From an uncultured Clostridia bacterium (lineage in GTDB: Bacteria; Bacillota; Clostridia; Oscillospirales; Acutalibacteraceae): a stretch of 64,000 nucleotides of DNA. The stretch's first letter is position 1, and every line of letters starts with the position of its first letter. Shown piece after piece: positions 1 through 10,101 of the stretch. A model generated the notes under the pieces. It did not search any database. It was not told the DNA's origin and was given only the letters and a program-made list of their open reading frames with translations. The position numbers and the translations under genes are program-made. Location of the stretch: contig CAMUZI010000001.1 in the NCBI GenBank assembly GCA_947165155.1, forward strand, positions 51,428 to 115,427. Reading direction: 5' to 3'.

Positions 1-7
1 TCGTAAT

Positions 8-646
8 TTGAAAGATGACGAGGGGAAGCCTAAGAGTAATTATTCGTTAGCCCGTACCGCGGTTCGCAGGGTTGGGGATATGCTTATAATTCGCGGAGCG
101 GTTACGCGTCAAGAGAGATCTTGTATGCGCTATTTATGTACTCAAAAAGGTACATGTTGGGAAGCGTCGCAAATTTTTGATTTTTGTTGCAGAATGTTTG
201 GGTTCGGTGAGCATCACATGGTGGTAAGTATTTTTAGGCCTGGAATTTATCATGCGTTTAATTATTTTGTTTATGAAAATGAAAGATATTTTTGTGACCC
301 CTTAAATGGGCTATTCGCAAAAGTAACAGTAAACGATAATTCGATCGGCAATTTTATCATTAATTATTTGGTAGAGGCACAAAAAGTTCATGTAAATGCT
401 GGACTTCCGTACTTCCAGGGATATATTTTAAAACAAATTAATAGTGATACTAAAAGATCTTTGGGGATGGTTCCAATGGCGCGCCTATTGTCTCCTAAAT
501 GTGAGTTGAATGATAATATGTTTTATGAAAGCAATGGGAATAAAACTAATGACAATGGTGATTTCTTACAATTAACTGGAGGTGGGGTGGTATTTAATGG
601 CTCGAATGCCAATTTCAATAAGTATTCTACATTTTTATTTGGATAA
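8..646 (+). CDS. Transglutaminase-like (Cys-His-Asp) protein, C-terminal part; 5' end may lie outside the window
   Basis: ORF 8..646; motifs GTCWEAS, GIYHAFNYF, RYFCDPLNG align with the paralogue at 39832-41058; both end in LFG. Confidence 0.6.
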   Translation: MKDDEGKPKSNYSLARTAVRRVGDMLIIRGAVTRQERSCMRYLCTQKGTCWEASQIFDFCCRMFGFGEHHMVVSIFRPGIYHAFNYFVYENERYFCDPLNGLFAKVTVNDNSIGNFIINYLVEAQKVHVNAGLPYFQGYILKQINSDTKRSLGMVPMARLLSPKCELNDNMFYESNGNKTNDNGDFLQLTGGGVVFNGSNANFNKYSTFLFG

Positions 647-1084
647 CAGTGGAAAAACATAAAGTATTTTTTGAATTTTAGTCATTCGTTTAGTATAGTG
701 TGTTTTGTTTTCGATTTTTGGAATTTTTATTTGATTAGTTTTGTGTAATTTTTTATTGGTTTCCATAATATTTTTTTGAAAAAGTCAAAAATGAGTGTAA
801 AATGATAAAATGACAGTATTAAGAATCGGACGGACAATTTTTATCTGTTATCGTTAGCTTTTTAAAACAGCTCAGGCAGTATTCGATCGTTTGCTTTTTC
901 GTATGGTTTGGATAATCTTGCTGCCCGCATTTTGGTTGCAATTGTAACTCTTAGATTTGTGGTTTTGATTTTTCTCACAAAGTTTGTTTTTGTTTTCTCT
1001 TTTGGCCATATTCTGGACATTTTTTTCTTTTACACTTTATCATCCGCTTTTATCTATTCAATTCCTTGCAAAGCAAAAAAATCA

Positions 1085-1225
1085 GTATTGCTAAAAATAG
1101 ATAGATGAAGCAAAATGATTCAAATGAGCTGGTAAAAAAACAGCAGTAATAAATGGGTAAACAAACTTTATTCTTTCGTTTTTAGGGCGATATTTCCAAG
1201 GCTTCTATCCACTTTTAGCAATACC
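1085..1225. mobile_element. MITE copy 1 (~141 bp), TIR AGTATTGCTAAAAATAGATAG / CTATCCACTTTTAGCAATACC
   Basis: Inverted termini shared with six other copies; flanked by AAAAAATC on both sides (8-bp TSD). Confidence 0.8.
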
Positions 1226-1307
1226 AAAAAATCTCAATTATTGACATTGTGAACTTTTTACGTATATCATCTAATCTGTTTTGAATCCACATTGCGGGAG
1301 AGAAGAA

Positions 1308-2351
1308 TTGAAAAATGTGATTTTGACTGGCGATAGACCGACTGGACGCTTACATATAGGACACTATGTTGGATCTCTTAGAAAAAGAGTTGAAATGCAA
1401 AATAATTGCGACTATGATGGGATGTTCATAATGATTGCTGATACTCAAGCTCTAACTGATAACTATGATGATCCCGAAAAAATAAGGGGAAATATCACAG
1501 AAGTAGCACTCGATTATTTGTCAGTCGGAATCGATCCTTCTAAGGCGACAATATTTATACAATCTCTTGTTCCTGAGCTTACCGAGCTAACTTTTTACTA
1601 TATGAACCTTGTGACTGTTTCAAGACTACATAGAAATCCTACTGTTAAAGCCGAAATTCAGATGCGAAAATTTGATAACAGTATTCCTGCTGGATTTCTG
1701 TGCTACCCTGTTAGTCAAACAGCAGATATTACTGCCTTTAAAGCATCTTGGGTGCCGGTTGGTGAAGATCAACTTCCTATGCTTGAACAATCAAGAGAAA
1801 TAGTTAGAAAATTTAATGATATTTATGGTAATATCCTTGTAGAACCGAAGGCTATATTACCAGATTCCCAAGTCTGTAAGCGTCTTCCCGGAATCGATGG
1901 AAATGCAAAAATGAGTAAATCTCTTGGAAACTGTATATATCTTTCGGATGATTCGGATTCCATAAAACGAAAAGTCATGAGTATGTTCACAGATCCGTTA
2001 CATATAAAAATAGATGATCCAGGGCATCTGGGTGGAAATACGGTGTTTTCGTATCTTGATGCATTTTGCAAAAATGAACACTTTTCTTGTTTTTTACCTG
2101 AATACTCCAATTTAGATGAACTAAAAGAGCATTATATTAAAGGCGGATTAAGCGACGTCAAAGTGAAAAGATTTTTAAATGAAATTCTTCAATCTGAGTT
2201 AAAACCCATAAGAGAGAAACGCTTGGAACTTGAGAAAAATTTGCCATATATGTATGAGATTCTTAAAAAAGGAAGTGAAAATGCACAAAGAGTTGCTTCA
2301 CTAACACTAGCAGAAGTAAAAAAAGCGATGAAAATTAATTATTTCAGTTAA
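1308..2351 (+). CDS. trpS: Tryptophanyl-tRNA synthetase
   Basis: TGDRPTGRLHIGHYVGSL and NAKMSKSLGN signatures; TTG at 1308 preceded by GGGAGAG (ORF opens at 1281). Confidence 0.95.
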   Translation: MKNVILTGDRPTGRLHIGHYVGSLRKRVEMQNNCDYDGMFIMIADTQALTDNYDDPEKIRGNITEVALDYLSVGIDPSKATIFIQSLVPELTELTFYYMNLVTVSRLHRNPTVKAEIQMRKFDNSIPAGFLCYPVSQTADITAFKASWVPVGEDQLPMLEQSREIVRKFNDIYGNILVEPKAILPDSQVCKRLPGIDGNAKMSKSLGNCIYLSDDSDSIKRKVMSMFTDPLHIKIDDPGHLGGNTVFSYLDAFCKNEHFSCFLPEYSNLDELKEHYIKGGLSDVKVKRFLNEILQSELKPIREKRLELEKNLPYMYEILKKGSENAQRVASLTLAEVKKAMKINYFS

Positions 2352-2514
2352 TTGCTGATACCATTTTCAGATATTAACATTTGGTTTTGTGCATGTATTT
2401 GCGAGTGAGTTTGTTTTTTATTTCATTTTTTGACATTTTATATACAATTTTATATAATAAAGGCGTGTTAGTTATCAAATTACACACAAAATTAGTTTTG
2501 AGGTGGTGATTATT

Positions 2515-3069
2515 ATGGCAAACACCAAAGCCTTCGAACACAAAATTTTTAAAAAAGGTAAAATATGTCTTATGGAAACAGCTGAATTGGTGGTTGATTT
2601 AAAAGAATATCTAATGAAATGTGAATATGATGTTCCCAAGAAGAGTCTAACGTATAAATTGAAAGAAATTTTGAAAGATGAGGATTGCATGTACAACGGA
2701 TTTAAGAAAATATTAGATTTTGCAAAAAACAATAAAACAAAATTTTTTTCCACAAGTCGGATTGACAAACTCTTGAAATTTGCAAGACGTAGAGACGTTG
2801 TTAAATATTGTAAGTGGCTAGATTCCCTCAAATCTTGGTTAGATCAAAAGGATGTAGATAAATTATTAAACAACAAAGAAATAGCCAAAGATCCAGAGGA
2901 TATTCTTACAGAGTTGGGAATATTTTATCAAGAACAAGATAAGGCAGAAAAAGTTATTAATAAAATAAAAGAATCAGACGGAAAGGGCATCAATAGGAAA
3001 GGCGCTGGATTAGATCCTAAATTGCAAACGGAAATTCAACTAGCACGGGAGAATTTAAGAAAGATATAG
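2515..3069 (+). CDS. Hypothetical Lys-rich, mostly helical protein
   Basis: ORF; GAGGTGG upstream of ATG 2515; followed by a hairpin terminator. Confidence 0.65.
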   Translation: MANTKAFEHKIFKKGKICLMETAELVVDLKEYLMKCEYDVPKKSLTYKLKEILKDEDCMYNGFKKILDFAKNNKTKFFSTSRIDKLLKFARRRDVVKYCKWLDSLKSWLDQKDVDKLLNNKEIAKDPEDILTELGIFYQEQDKAEKVINKIKESDGKGINRKGAGLDPKLQTEIQLARENLRKI

Positions 3070-3109
3070 CACTAACAACAACAAATTAAGTTAGATACAA
3101 GAATATGTG

Positions 3110-3142
3110 CTTGCTGATTTTTGATATCAGCAAGTTTTGTTT
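3110..3142 (+). terminator. Intrinsic terminator
   Basis: CTTGCTGAT-loop-ATCAGCAAG followed by TTTTGTTTT. Confidence 0.75.
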
Positions 3143-3298
3143 TATTAACGTCGAATCCGATTACAAATTCACTATTAACTCAAACAAAGAATTTTTAAAT
3201 TTGAACAAATAGTGATATCTAGTTAATATTTTCAATTTTATATCTAATTCATAAACATTATCTTTGATTTGCATATTTTACATATTATTTTATTAAAA

Positions 3299-3338
3299 GA
3301 GCTACCAACAATAAAGTTGTTAGTGCTCTCTTTTATTT
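3299..3338 (+). terminator. Probable intrinsic terminator
   Basis: GAGCTACCAACAATAAAGTTGTTAGTGCTC followed by T-rich run. Confidence 0.55.
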
Positions 3339-3421
3339 ACTAATCTTTTCAATTTGTCTTGACTTTATTAGTAAAATATTTTATAATTACAATTAATGTA
3401 GAATATTTGGAGGTGATTTTT

Positions 3422-3754
3422 TTGGGTAGATTTTTCATTGTTTTATCTTGTCTAGTATTTTTATTTATCACTTCTATTTCTTTTGCAAAATGTAATCTAA
3501 CAACGTCAGAAAGATCGAAATTGATATCTTCATCCATACAAAGCTGGAGTGGTTTTGAAGTCAAATTTAATGGCGATATTCCTGAAAGTAGTTTGAATGA
3601 GCTTTACGGAGCATTACGATTATTTATAAAAAATTATAATAGTGACGTTTTGTTTGGCAAATTGATTTTAGTTAACTACGATAAAAATAATAATAAATTC
3701 AATTTTTCTATACATAATTCATCAAGTGAATCTTCTCCTGTTACTTACGTTTGA
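3422..3754 (+). CDS. Small putative exported protein
   Basis: TTG start after GGAGGTGAT; hydrophobic N-terminus FFIVLSCLVFLFITSISFA. Confidence 0.55.
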   Translation: MGRFFIVLSCLVFLFITSISFAKCNLTTSERSKLISSSIQSWSGFEVKFNGDIPESSLNELYGALRLFIKNYNSDVLFGKLILVNYDKNNNKFNFSIHNSSSESSPVTYV

Positions 3755-3802
3755 TTTTTTGATGTTCTAGCACTAAAATTCTAATTGAATTGAGGTGCTA
3801 TC

Positions 3803-5140
3803 ATGAGTTTTGAAAGTCTGACTGAAAGAATATCTTTAGTTTTTAAGCGTCTAGGCTCTAAGGGAAAGCTGATTGAAGAAGATATAAAAATTGCTATGAG
3901 AGAAATAAAATTGTCCCTCTTGGAAGCCGATGTTAACTATGTCGTGGTTAAGAATTTCATTTCGAGAGTTTCTGAACGCGCTCTTGGAGAGGAAATCATG
4001 AAAAGTCTTACTCCTGCGCAGATGGTAGTTAAAATCGTCAAAGAGGAACTTGTAAGCATCCTGGGGGGAGGAGAATCGTCCCTAAACGTCAGAAAAGGGC
4101 GCATGAATGTCATAATGCTATGTGGTCTTCAAGGAGCAGGTAAGACTACTCATTGTGCAAAGTTAGCTCTTTACTTTAAAAATAAGGGCTTTAATCCTTT
4201 GATTTCTGCTTGTGATATATACAGGCCTGCAGCAATAGATCAGGTTGAAACTTTGGGTAAGAAAATCGATGTTAGAGTATATTCGGAACGCTCAAATGAT
4301 AATGCGGTGGAAATCTCGAAGAATTCTTTTGAGTTTGCTAAGCATAACGAGTATGATATTTTGATTTTAGATACTGCTGGGCGTCTTCACATTGATGAAA
4401 ATTTGATGGATGAACTTGTAGATATAGAAAAAGAGATAAAAATTGATGAAATTCTCCTGACAATTGATGCTATGACTGGTCAAGATGCCGTAAAGGTTGC
4501 TCAGAAGTTTAATGAGAGGCTTAATATAACGGGTCTTATATTAACCAAATTTGATGGTGATACTCGCGGCGGAGCAGCATTATCCGTAAAGGAAGTTACA
4601 GGATGTCCTATAAAGTTTATGGGTATGGGAGAAAAATTAGGGGATCTTGAGCCGTTTAAACCCGATAGAATAGCTTCTAGGATCTTAGGAATGGGAGATA
4701 TTGAGTCTCTTATAGAGAAAGCGCAACAGAATATTGATCACGAAGACGCAGAAAAAATGGCTAGAAAGTTCAGTGAAAATAAATTTGACCTTGAAGATTT
4801 TCTTTCAGTTTTCAATCAGATAAAAAAAATGGGATCATTTCGGTCTATAATTTCACGATTGCCTGGTATGGGGAACTTGAATAATTTAGATTTTGATGAT
4901 AAACTCATTGGACGTGTTGAGGCTATAATTTTGTCTATGACATTGAAGGAACGTAGGGATCCAAAAATTATAGATCCTTCGCGCAAAAAGAGGATTGCAC
5001 GTGGAAGCGGTACTAAGGTTGAAGATGTTAACAATCTTTTGAAACGATTTGTTGAAATGCAAAAGGTGATGAAACAGTTTAATAATCGTGGTGGCTTCTT
5101 TGGTAAGTTTAATCCTTTTTCGAAATTTATTAAAAGATAG
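3803..5140 (+). CDS. ffh: Signal recognition particle protein Ffh
   Basis: GLQGAGKTTHCAKLA, DTAGRLH, TKFDGDTRGGAALS, C-terminal M domain. Confidence 0.97.
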   Translation: MSFESLTERISLVFKRLGSKGKLIEEDIKIAMREIKLSLLEADVNYVVVKNFISRVSERALGEEIMKSLTPAQMVVKIVKEELVSILGGGESSLNVRKGRMNVIMLCGLQGAGKTTHCAKLALYFKNKGFNPLISACDIYRPAAIDQVETLGKKIDVRVYSERSNDNAVEISKNSFEFAKHNEYDILILDTAGRLHIDENLMDELVDIEKEIKIDEILLTIDAMTGQDAVKVAQKFNERLNITGLILTKFDGDTRGGAALSVKEVTGCPIKFMGMGEKLGDLEPFKPDRIASRILGMGDIESLIEKAQQNIDHEDAEKMARKFSENKFDLEDFLSVFNQIKKMGSFRSIISRLPGMGNLNNLDFDDKLIGRVEAIILSMTLKERRDPKIIDPSRKKRIARGSGTKVEDVNNLLKRFVEMQKVMKQFNNRGGFFGKFNPFSKFIKR

Positions 5141-5152
5141 GGAGTGTTTTTT

Positions 5153-5392
5153 TTGTCAGTAAGAATAAGATTAACTAGAATGGGTACGCATAAGAAGGCG
5201 TTTTACAGAGTGGTTGTTGCAGAGTCAAACTCACCTCGTGATGGAAAGTTTATTGATAAGATAGGAACTTATGACCCTCACCTTGAGGAAAATAAGTTTA
5301 AGATTGACAGTGATAAGCTTAAGTATTGGATAAAAAACGGTGCTAAGCCATCAGATCCTCTTAAGGCACACATAAAAAATATGCTAGCGTAG
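5153..5392 (+). CDS. rpsP: 30S ribosomal protein S16
   Basis: SVRIRLTRMGTHKKAFYRVVVAESNSPRDGKFIDKIGTYDP; follows ffh. Confidence 0.95.
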   Translation: MSVRIRLTRMGTHKKAFYRVVVAESNSPRDGKFIDKIGTYDPHLEENKFKIDSDKLKYWIKNGAKPSDPLKAHIKNMLA

Positions 5393-5395
5393 AAG

Positions 5396-6358
5396 ATGAT
5401 TTGTCTATCAATAGAAACATCGTGTGATGATACCTCTGTTGCGTTGGTCAATGATAGCTCAGAGGTGTTGGGTGGTTACACTATTTCTCAGGCAAAAAAT
5501 CACGCGGAGTATGGTGGTGTTGTTCCTGAATTAGCCTCTCGAAAGCATGAAGAAAATATTATTTTATGTACTCAGAATGCCCTTTTAGACGCTGGGCTTG
5601 AGGTTTCGGATGTCGATCTTGTTGCAGTAACTGTTTATCCTGGGTTATTGGGACCTCTTTTGGTTGGCGTAAGCTTTGCTAAAGGAATAGCAATGGGGTT
5701 AAATATTCCTATAGTTGGAGTCAATCATGTTGAGGCACACGCAATTTCTTCGATGATAGAGAATAAAGAGTTGTCTCCCCCATTTTTGAGTTTGGTAGTT
5801 TCTGGCGGACATACGAGCATAATAGATGTTCCGAGTTTCAGTGAATTTTTGATTTGTGCGCAAACTCGAGACGATGCTATGGGGGAACTTTTAGATAAAG
5901 TGGCTCGTGCTATGGGAATTAAATATCCTGGTGGTGCAGTGTTAGATTCTATGGCGATTTCTGGGAACAAAAATGCATTTGCCATACCTATGCCAAAGTT
6001 TGAGAACTTTGATTTCAGCTTTTCTGGAATTAAGACTTGGGCACTGAACAATGTAAAAAAACTTGACGAAGAAGAAAAAAATGATTTTGCTTCTTCGCTT
6101 GTGTTTGGTCTGTCTGAATACGTATCGAAAAATTTGATTCAGATAGCTTTAAATAAAAATAGAAAAAACATAGCACTTGGTGGCGGAGTGTCTTCAAGTA
6201 AAGTGCTCAGGCATGTTCTATCTCAAAAGTGCAAAGAGCACAATTTAAATTTATACTTTCCAAGTAGCAAGTATTGTGTTGATAACGCATATATGATTGG
6301 CATTCTTGGAGTCCATAATTTTAAAAACAAAAGAATGTTCGATATCGATTCGTTTTGA
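5396..6358 (+). CDS. tsaD: tRNA N6-threonylcarbamoyladenosine transferase TsaD
   Basis: SIETSCDDTSVALV, HAEYGGVVPELASRKHEEN, NHVEAHA. Confidence 0.96.
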   Translation: MICLSIETSCDDTSVALVNDSSEVLGGYTISQAKNHAEYGGVVPELASRKHEENIILCTQNALLDAGLEVSDVDLVAVTVYPGLLGPLLVGVSFAKGIAMGLNIPIVGVNHVEAHAISSMIENKELSPPFLSLVVSGGHTSIIDVPSFSEFLICAQTRDDAMGELLDKVARAMGIKYPGGAVLDSMAISGNKNAFAIPMPKFENFDFSFSGIKTWALNNVKKLDEEEKNDFASSLVFGLSEYVSKNLIQIALNKNRKNIALGGGVSSSKVLRHVLSQKCKEHNLNLYFPSSKYCVDNAYMIGILGVHNFKNKRMFDIDSF

Positions 6359-6405
6359 TTACAATTTCTATCAAAAATTAGATTCGTCAGTTGGTTCTTA
6401 AAAAA

Positions 6406-6547
6406 GGCATTCCAAAAATAGATAGACAAAGCAAAGTAACTTGAGTACACCGTTTAAAAAAATAACAGAAATAAAGTAATCAACAGACTTTATTTCTCCA
6501 TTTTTCGAGCTATAGTTCCATGATTTCTATCCACTTTTAGCAGTGCC
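6406..6547. mobile_element. MITE copy 2 (~142 bp)
   Basis: GGCATTCCAAAAATAGATAG ... CTATCCACTTTTAGCAGTGCC. Confidence 0.8.
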
Positions 6548-6549
6548 TT

Positions 6550-6865
6550 AACAAGATACAATGAACCAGATTTTTTCGTTTTGTTTCTTTAATTAAATTA
6601 TATTAGATTCTAACCTATATAACCGTTTGCATAGTTATCAAATTCGAACTTTTTTTAGAAATAACCTCGTTCTCATTATCTGATCTTATGATACCATTAT
6701 CAATTTCAACAAGATACGATGAACCAGATTTTTTCGTTTTGTTTCTTTAATTAAATTATATTAGATTCTAACCTATATAACCGTTTGCATAGTTATCAAA
6801 TTCGAACTTTTTTTAGAAATAACCTCGTTCTTGTTATCTGATCTTATTATACCGTTGTCAACTTC
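6550..6865. repeat. Direct tandem repeat, 2 x 158 bp, covering the 3' end of ftsE
   Basis: Units 6550-6707 and 6708-6865 nearly identical (AACAAGATAC...CGTTCT). Confidence 0.9.
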
Positions 6866-7498
6866 TACAACGCGAAATGGAAATTTTTTGACCACAGATA
6901 AATCATGCGTAACTACAATGACCGTAGTTCCTCGCTTATTTATCTCAGAAAGCAATTCCATTATCTCATAAGACATTATAGGATCGATATTACCCGTAGG
7001 CTCGTCTGCAATCAGTAAATTTGGATTATTAACTAAAGCTCTTGCAATTCCAACACGTTGCTTTTCACCTCCCGAAAGTTTACGCGGATAACAATTTGCT
7101 TTGTCTTCTATTGAAAATAATCCCAATACATAAGGAACTCTTTTTCTTATGTCACGGTCTCTTGCTTGCGCTATTATCATGGGAAACGCTACGTTCTGAA
7201 AGACAGTCATGTTCTCTATTATTCTAAAATCCTGAAAAACAATTCCTATGGTTCTTTTGTAGTACGGTACATCTCTTTTCTTCATAGACTGTAAATTAGT
7301 TCCAAAGACACTAATTGTACCCGATGTTACTTCTTCTTCCTTTAACAAGAGCTTTAAAAGAGTACTTTTGCCAGAACCTGAAGGACCCATTAAAAACACA
7401 AACTCACCATCATCTATTGTCAAAGAAATATCTTTCAGCACTTTATTATTTTTTGAATATTCTTTATTGACGTCTTTTAAAATTATCTTATTACTCAC
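6773..7498 (-). CDS. ftsE: Cell division ATP-binding protein FtsE
   Basis: [42 protein letters not shown]. Confidence 0.9.
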   Translation of the reverse strand: MSNKIILKDVNKEYSKNNKVLKDISLTIDDGEFVFLMGPSGSGKSTLLKLLLKEEEVTSGTISVFGTNLQSMKKRDVPYYKRTIGIVFQDFRIIENMTVFQNVAFPMIIAQARDRDIRKRVPYVLGLFSIEDKANCYPRKLSGGEKQRVGIARALVNNPNLLIADEPTGNIDPIMSYEIMELLSEINKRGTTVIVVTHDLSVVKKFPFRVVEVDNGIIRSDNKNEVISKKSSNLITMQTVI

Positions 7499-7651
7499 CT
7501 TTTACGACATCCCCTTAAAATATTTACCAAAAAACTTCTTTCTATAACATAAAAGCACTACGAGAAATACAAATTCACCCCCGTCAAAGAGGCACTTTTT
7601 ACCACATACACTTGAAAATACCATTATCAAATTTTTTCGAAATTTATTTTG

Positions 7652-8743
7652 CTATTCATTCCTCATTGCAGACCCTTTAAGATATTTATTAACCATCAAC
7701 GAAACTTTAAAAACTATAGCATCTTCAAAATTTCGTAAATCTAGTCCTGTAAGTTTCTTTATCTTTTCAATTCTGTAAACCAAAGTATTCCTATGAACAA
7801 ACAACTTACGAGCAGTTTCCGATATATTAAGACTATTTTCAAAAAATTTACCTACGGTAAACATAAGGTCGTTATCTATCGAATCAACCGTACACTTTTT
7901 GAATACTTCATCTAAGAAAATCCTACAAAGCGTTACGGGAAGCTGATATATCAAACGTGCAATTCCAAGCTGATTATAAAGTGCAACGCTTTTATCACTA
8001 TCAAAAACGTTTCGAACTTCCATTGCCACCTGAGCACTCCTAAATGAATTAATTATATCTGCTACCTTGTGCGCGATACTTCCAACACCAATAACGCATT
8101 GTATACAATACTCAGACGACATTACGTTTACTATCGAACTTGCTAATCTGCCAAGTTGAGATTCATCTCTTTTTTCAGAAATTTCTTTGATAACAACAAT
8201 ATCTCTATCATTTAGCTCAACTATTATGTCTTTAGTTTCATCCGGGAAAAGTCCACGAAGTAAGCTCGATAAACTTTTATCAGTCATAGTCAATGAAGAA
8301 ACAGAATGTATGAATAAACAAACACGCGATGCGTTATCTTTTATTTTCAATTCCCGAATTCTAAATAATGTTTCTCCGGGCAAAAGATTATCAAACAACA
8401 AATTCTTCATAAATAAAGACTTACTATGCTTCGTCGTATAATCTTTTACAACTTGAGTCATCGGAACAGCAATCATGCTCGTACATGCAGCAGTTTCAGA
8501 GTCTTCCCCAGAAATAAAAATAGCGAACTCATCTGATGATTTACCACCAAAATACCTATATGTAAAACCATCACTTACCAAAACATCATTCGAAGAAATA
8601 GAAGCGAACCTTACATCTTTCGTTTTACCAACCTCATCTTGGTTATTGCACGCAATCACCAAAGAAGTATTGTCAATAACGCCAATTGTTTTGTGCAAAT
8701 CGCACATATTATCTATCATATCTTGGAATAATCTGTTAATCAT
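7652..8743 (-). CDS. CdaR/PucR-type transcriptional regulator
   Basis: C-terminal HTH: NISETARKLFVHRNTLVYRIEKIKKLTGLDLRNFEDAIVFKVSLM; start after GGAGGAGAAAAT. Confidence 0.8.
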   Translation of the reverse strand: MINRLFQDMIDNMCDLHKTIGVIDNTSLVIACNNQDEVGKTKDVRFASISSNDVLVSDGFTYRYFGGKSSDEFAIFISGEDSETAACTSMIAVPMTQVVKDYTTKHSKSLFMKNLLFDNLLPGETLFRIRELKIKDNASRVCLFIHSVSSLTMTDKSLSSLLRGLFPDETKDIIVELNDRDIVVIKEISEKRDESQLGRLASSIVNVMSSEYCIQCVIGVGSIAHKVADIINSFRSAQVAMEVRNVFDSDKSVALYNQLGIARLIYQLPVTLCRIFLDEVFKKCTVDSIDNDLMFTVGKFFENSLNISETARKLFVHRNTLVYRIEKIKKLTGLDLRNFEDAIVFKVSLMVNKYLKGSAMRNE

Positions 8744-8934
8744 AATATTTTCTCCTCCATAAAGTAAGTATATTTTATACAATAAAAGATGTTTTTGCAA
8801 TATCTTCCATTAGCATTTGTCAAATTTCCCAAAAAAAATGATAGTAAACTGTAAAAAAAAATAAATATCTAGAAAAATTGACAAAATAATGATATGATTA
8901 AACATACTATAGCGCTCATTTTGAGGAGGAAATA

Positions 8935-9591
8935 GTGAATTTTGTAAAAAATATCGTCGATCTAGTAAGAATGATTTTATTTCCTCCAAGATGTGTGTTT
9001 TGCGCCAAACTTTGTTCTAGTGACCTATGTTCGAAATGCAAAAATGATATCGTTGAGAAATTTAACCCTATTATCGTGCAAACAATACATAAAAATGTTA
9101 TATGTGTGTCTCCTTTTGTTTATGAGGGAAAAATCAAAGAAATTATACATATTTATAAGTTCAGGCACCACAAGAATCTTTCTAAAATATTCGTTCCATT
9201 TATGATTTCGTCGATTAACGAAAAATTTAGAAAAATAAAATTTGACTTAGTAACATCTGTTCCACTCTATGTTTCATCTCTGAATAATCGCGGATACAAT
9301 CAATCTCAAGTCATAGGGGTTGAACTTGCAAAAAGCTTGAATGTTCCATACGAAAATTGTATAGAAAAAGTGAAGCGCAATAAGGTTCAACATGGACTTT
9401 CTTTTCGTGAACGACAAGAAAATGTAAAAGGAGTTTACAGAGTCACAAAAGATTATAAAAATAAAAATATACTTCTTTGTGATGATATAATAACGACCGG
9501 TGCAACTCTTTCTGAGTGTGTAAAAAATCTCAAAAATAGTGGTGCGAATGTATTTTGTGTTGCTGTTTCTTATACTTTGAAAGGATCCTAA
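8935..9591 (+). CDS. comFC: ComF family protein (phosphoribosyltransferase fold)
   Basis: Cys pairs CVFCAK/CSKCK; NRGYNQSQ; LLCDDIITTGATLSEC. Confidence 0.9.
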   Translation: MNFVKNIVDLVRMILFPPRCVFCAKLCSSDLCSKCKNDIVEKFNPIIVQTIHKNVICVSPFVYEGKIKEIIHIYKFRHHKNLSKIFVPFMISSINEKFRKIKFDLVTSVPLYVSSLNNRGYNQSQVIGVELAKSLNVPYENCIEKVKRNKVQHGLSFRERQENVKGVYRVTKDYKNKNILLCDDIITTGATLSECVKNLKNSGANVFCVAVSYTLKGS

Positions 9592-10101
9592 ATGAGTAAA
9601 GAAATGGCGTCCACATATAGTCAAGAGGCTGAACAATCTGTTTTGGGAGCTATAATTCTTGGTATTCCTTATTTTATCAAGATTTTTATTGATTAAAGCT
9701 TTTTTCATTTATGTGAATTGAACATAAGATATTTTCATTTTAACAATAGAAGGATTTTATAATGTCTAAAGAAATAACATCTCCTTATAATCAAGAGGCT
9801 GAACAATCTGTTTTGGGAGCTATAATTCTTGGTATTCCTTATTTTATCAAGATTTTTATTAATCAAAGCTTTTTTCATTTATGCGAGTAAAACACAAGAT
9901 ATTTTCATTTTAACAATAAAAGGATTTTATAATGTCTAAGGAAATAACATCTCCTTATAATCAAGAGGCTGAACAATCTGTTTTGAGAGCTATAATTCTT
10001 GGTATTCCTTATTTTATCAAGATTTTTATTGATTAAAGCTTTTTTCATTTATGTGAATTGAACATAAGATATTTTCATTTTAACAATAGAAGGATTTTAT
10101 A
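9592..10101 (+). repeat. Three tandem 170-bp units at the comFC/dnaB junction, each with a truncated dnaB 5' end
   Basis: ATG(A/T)(G/C)TAA(A/G)GAAAT... starts at 9592, 9762, 9932 and the real dnaB at 10102, exact 170-bp period. Confidence 0.95.

Noticed and set aside
1085-1225. Interpreting the ~142-bp repeats as REP/BIME or regulatory RNA elements
   Set aside because: Long terminal inverted repeats, target-site duplications and shared termini with IS1-like remnants fit MITEs better.
1823-2110. Minus-strand ORF inside trpS, and similar antisense ORFs inside ffh, ftsH, topA, ftsY, plsX, tsf, rpsB and others
   Set aside because: Shadow ORFs of conserved genes; no independent coding evidence.
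6223-6450. Minus-strand ORF across the tsaD 3' end and MITE copy 2 (also 27981-28373)
   Set aside because: Composed of MITE sequence or antisense to a real gene; a similar ORF arises wherever the MITE occurs.
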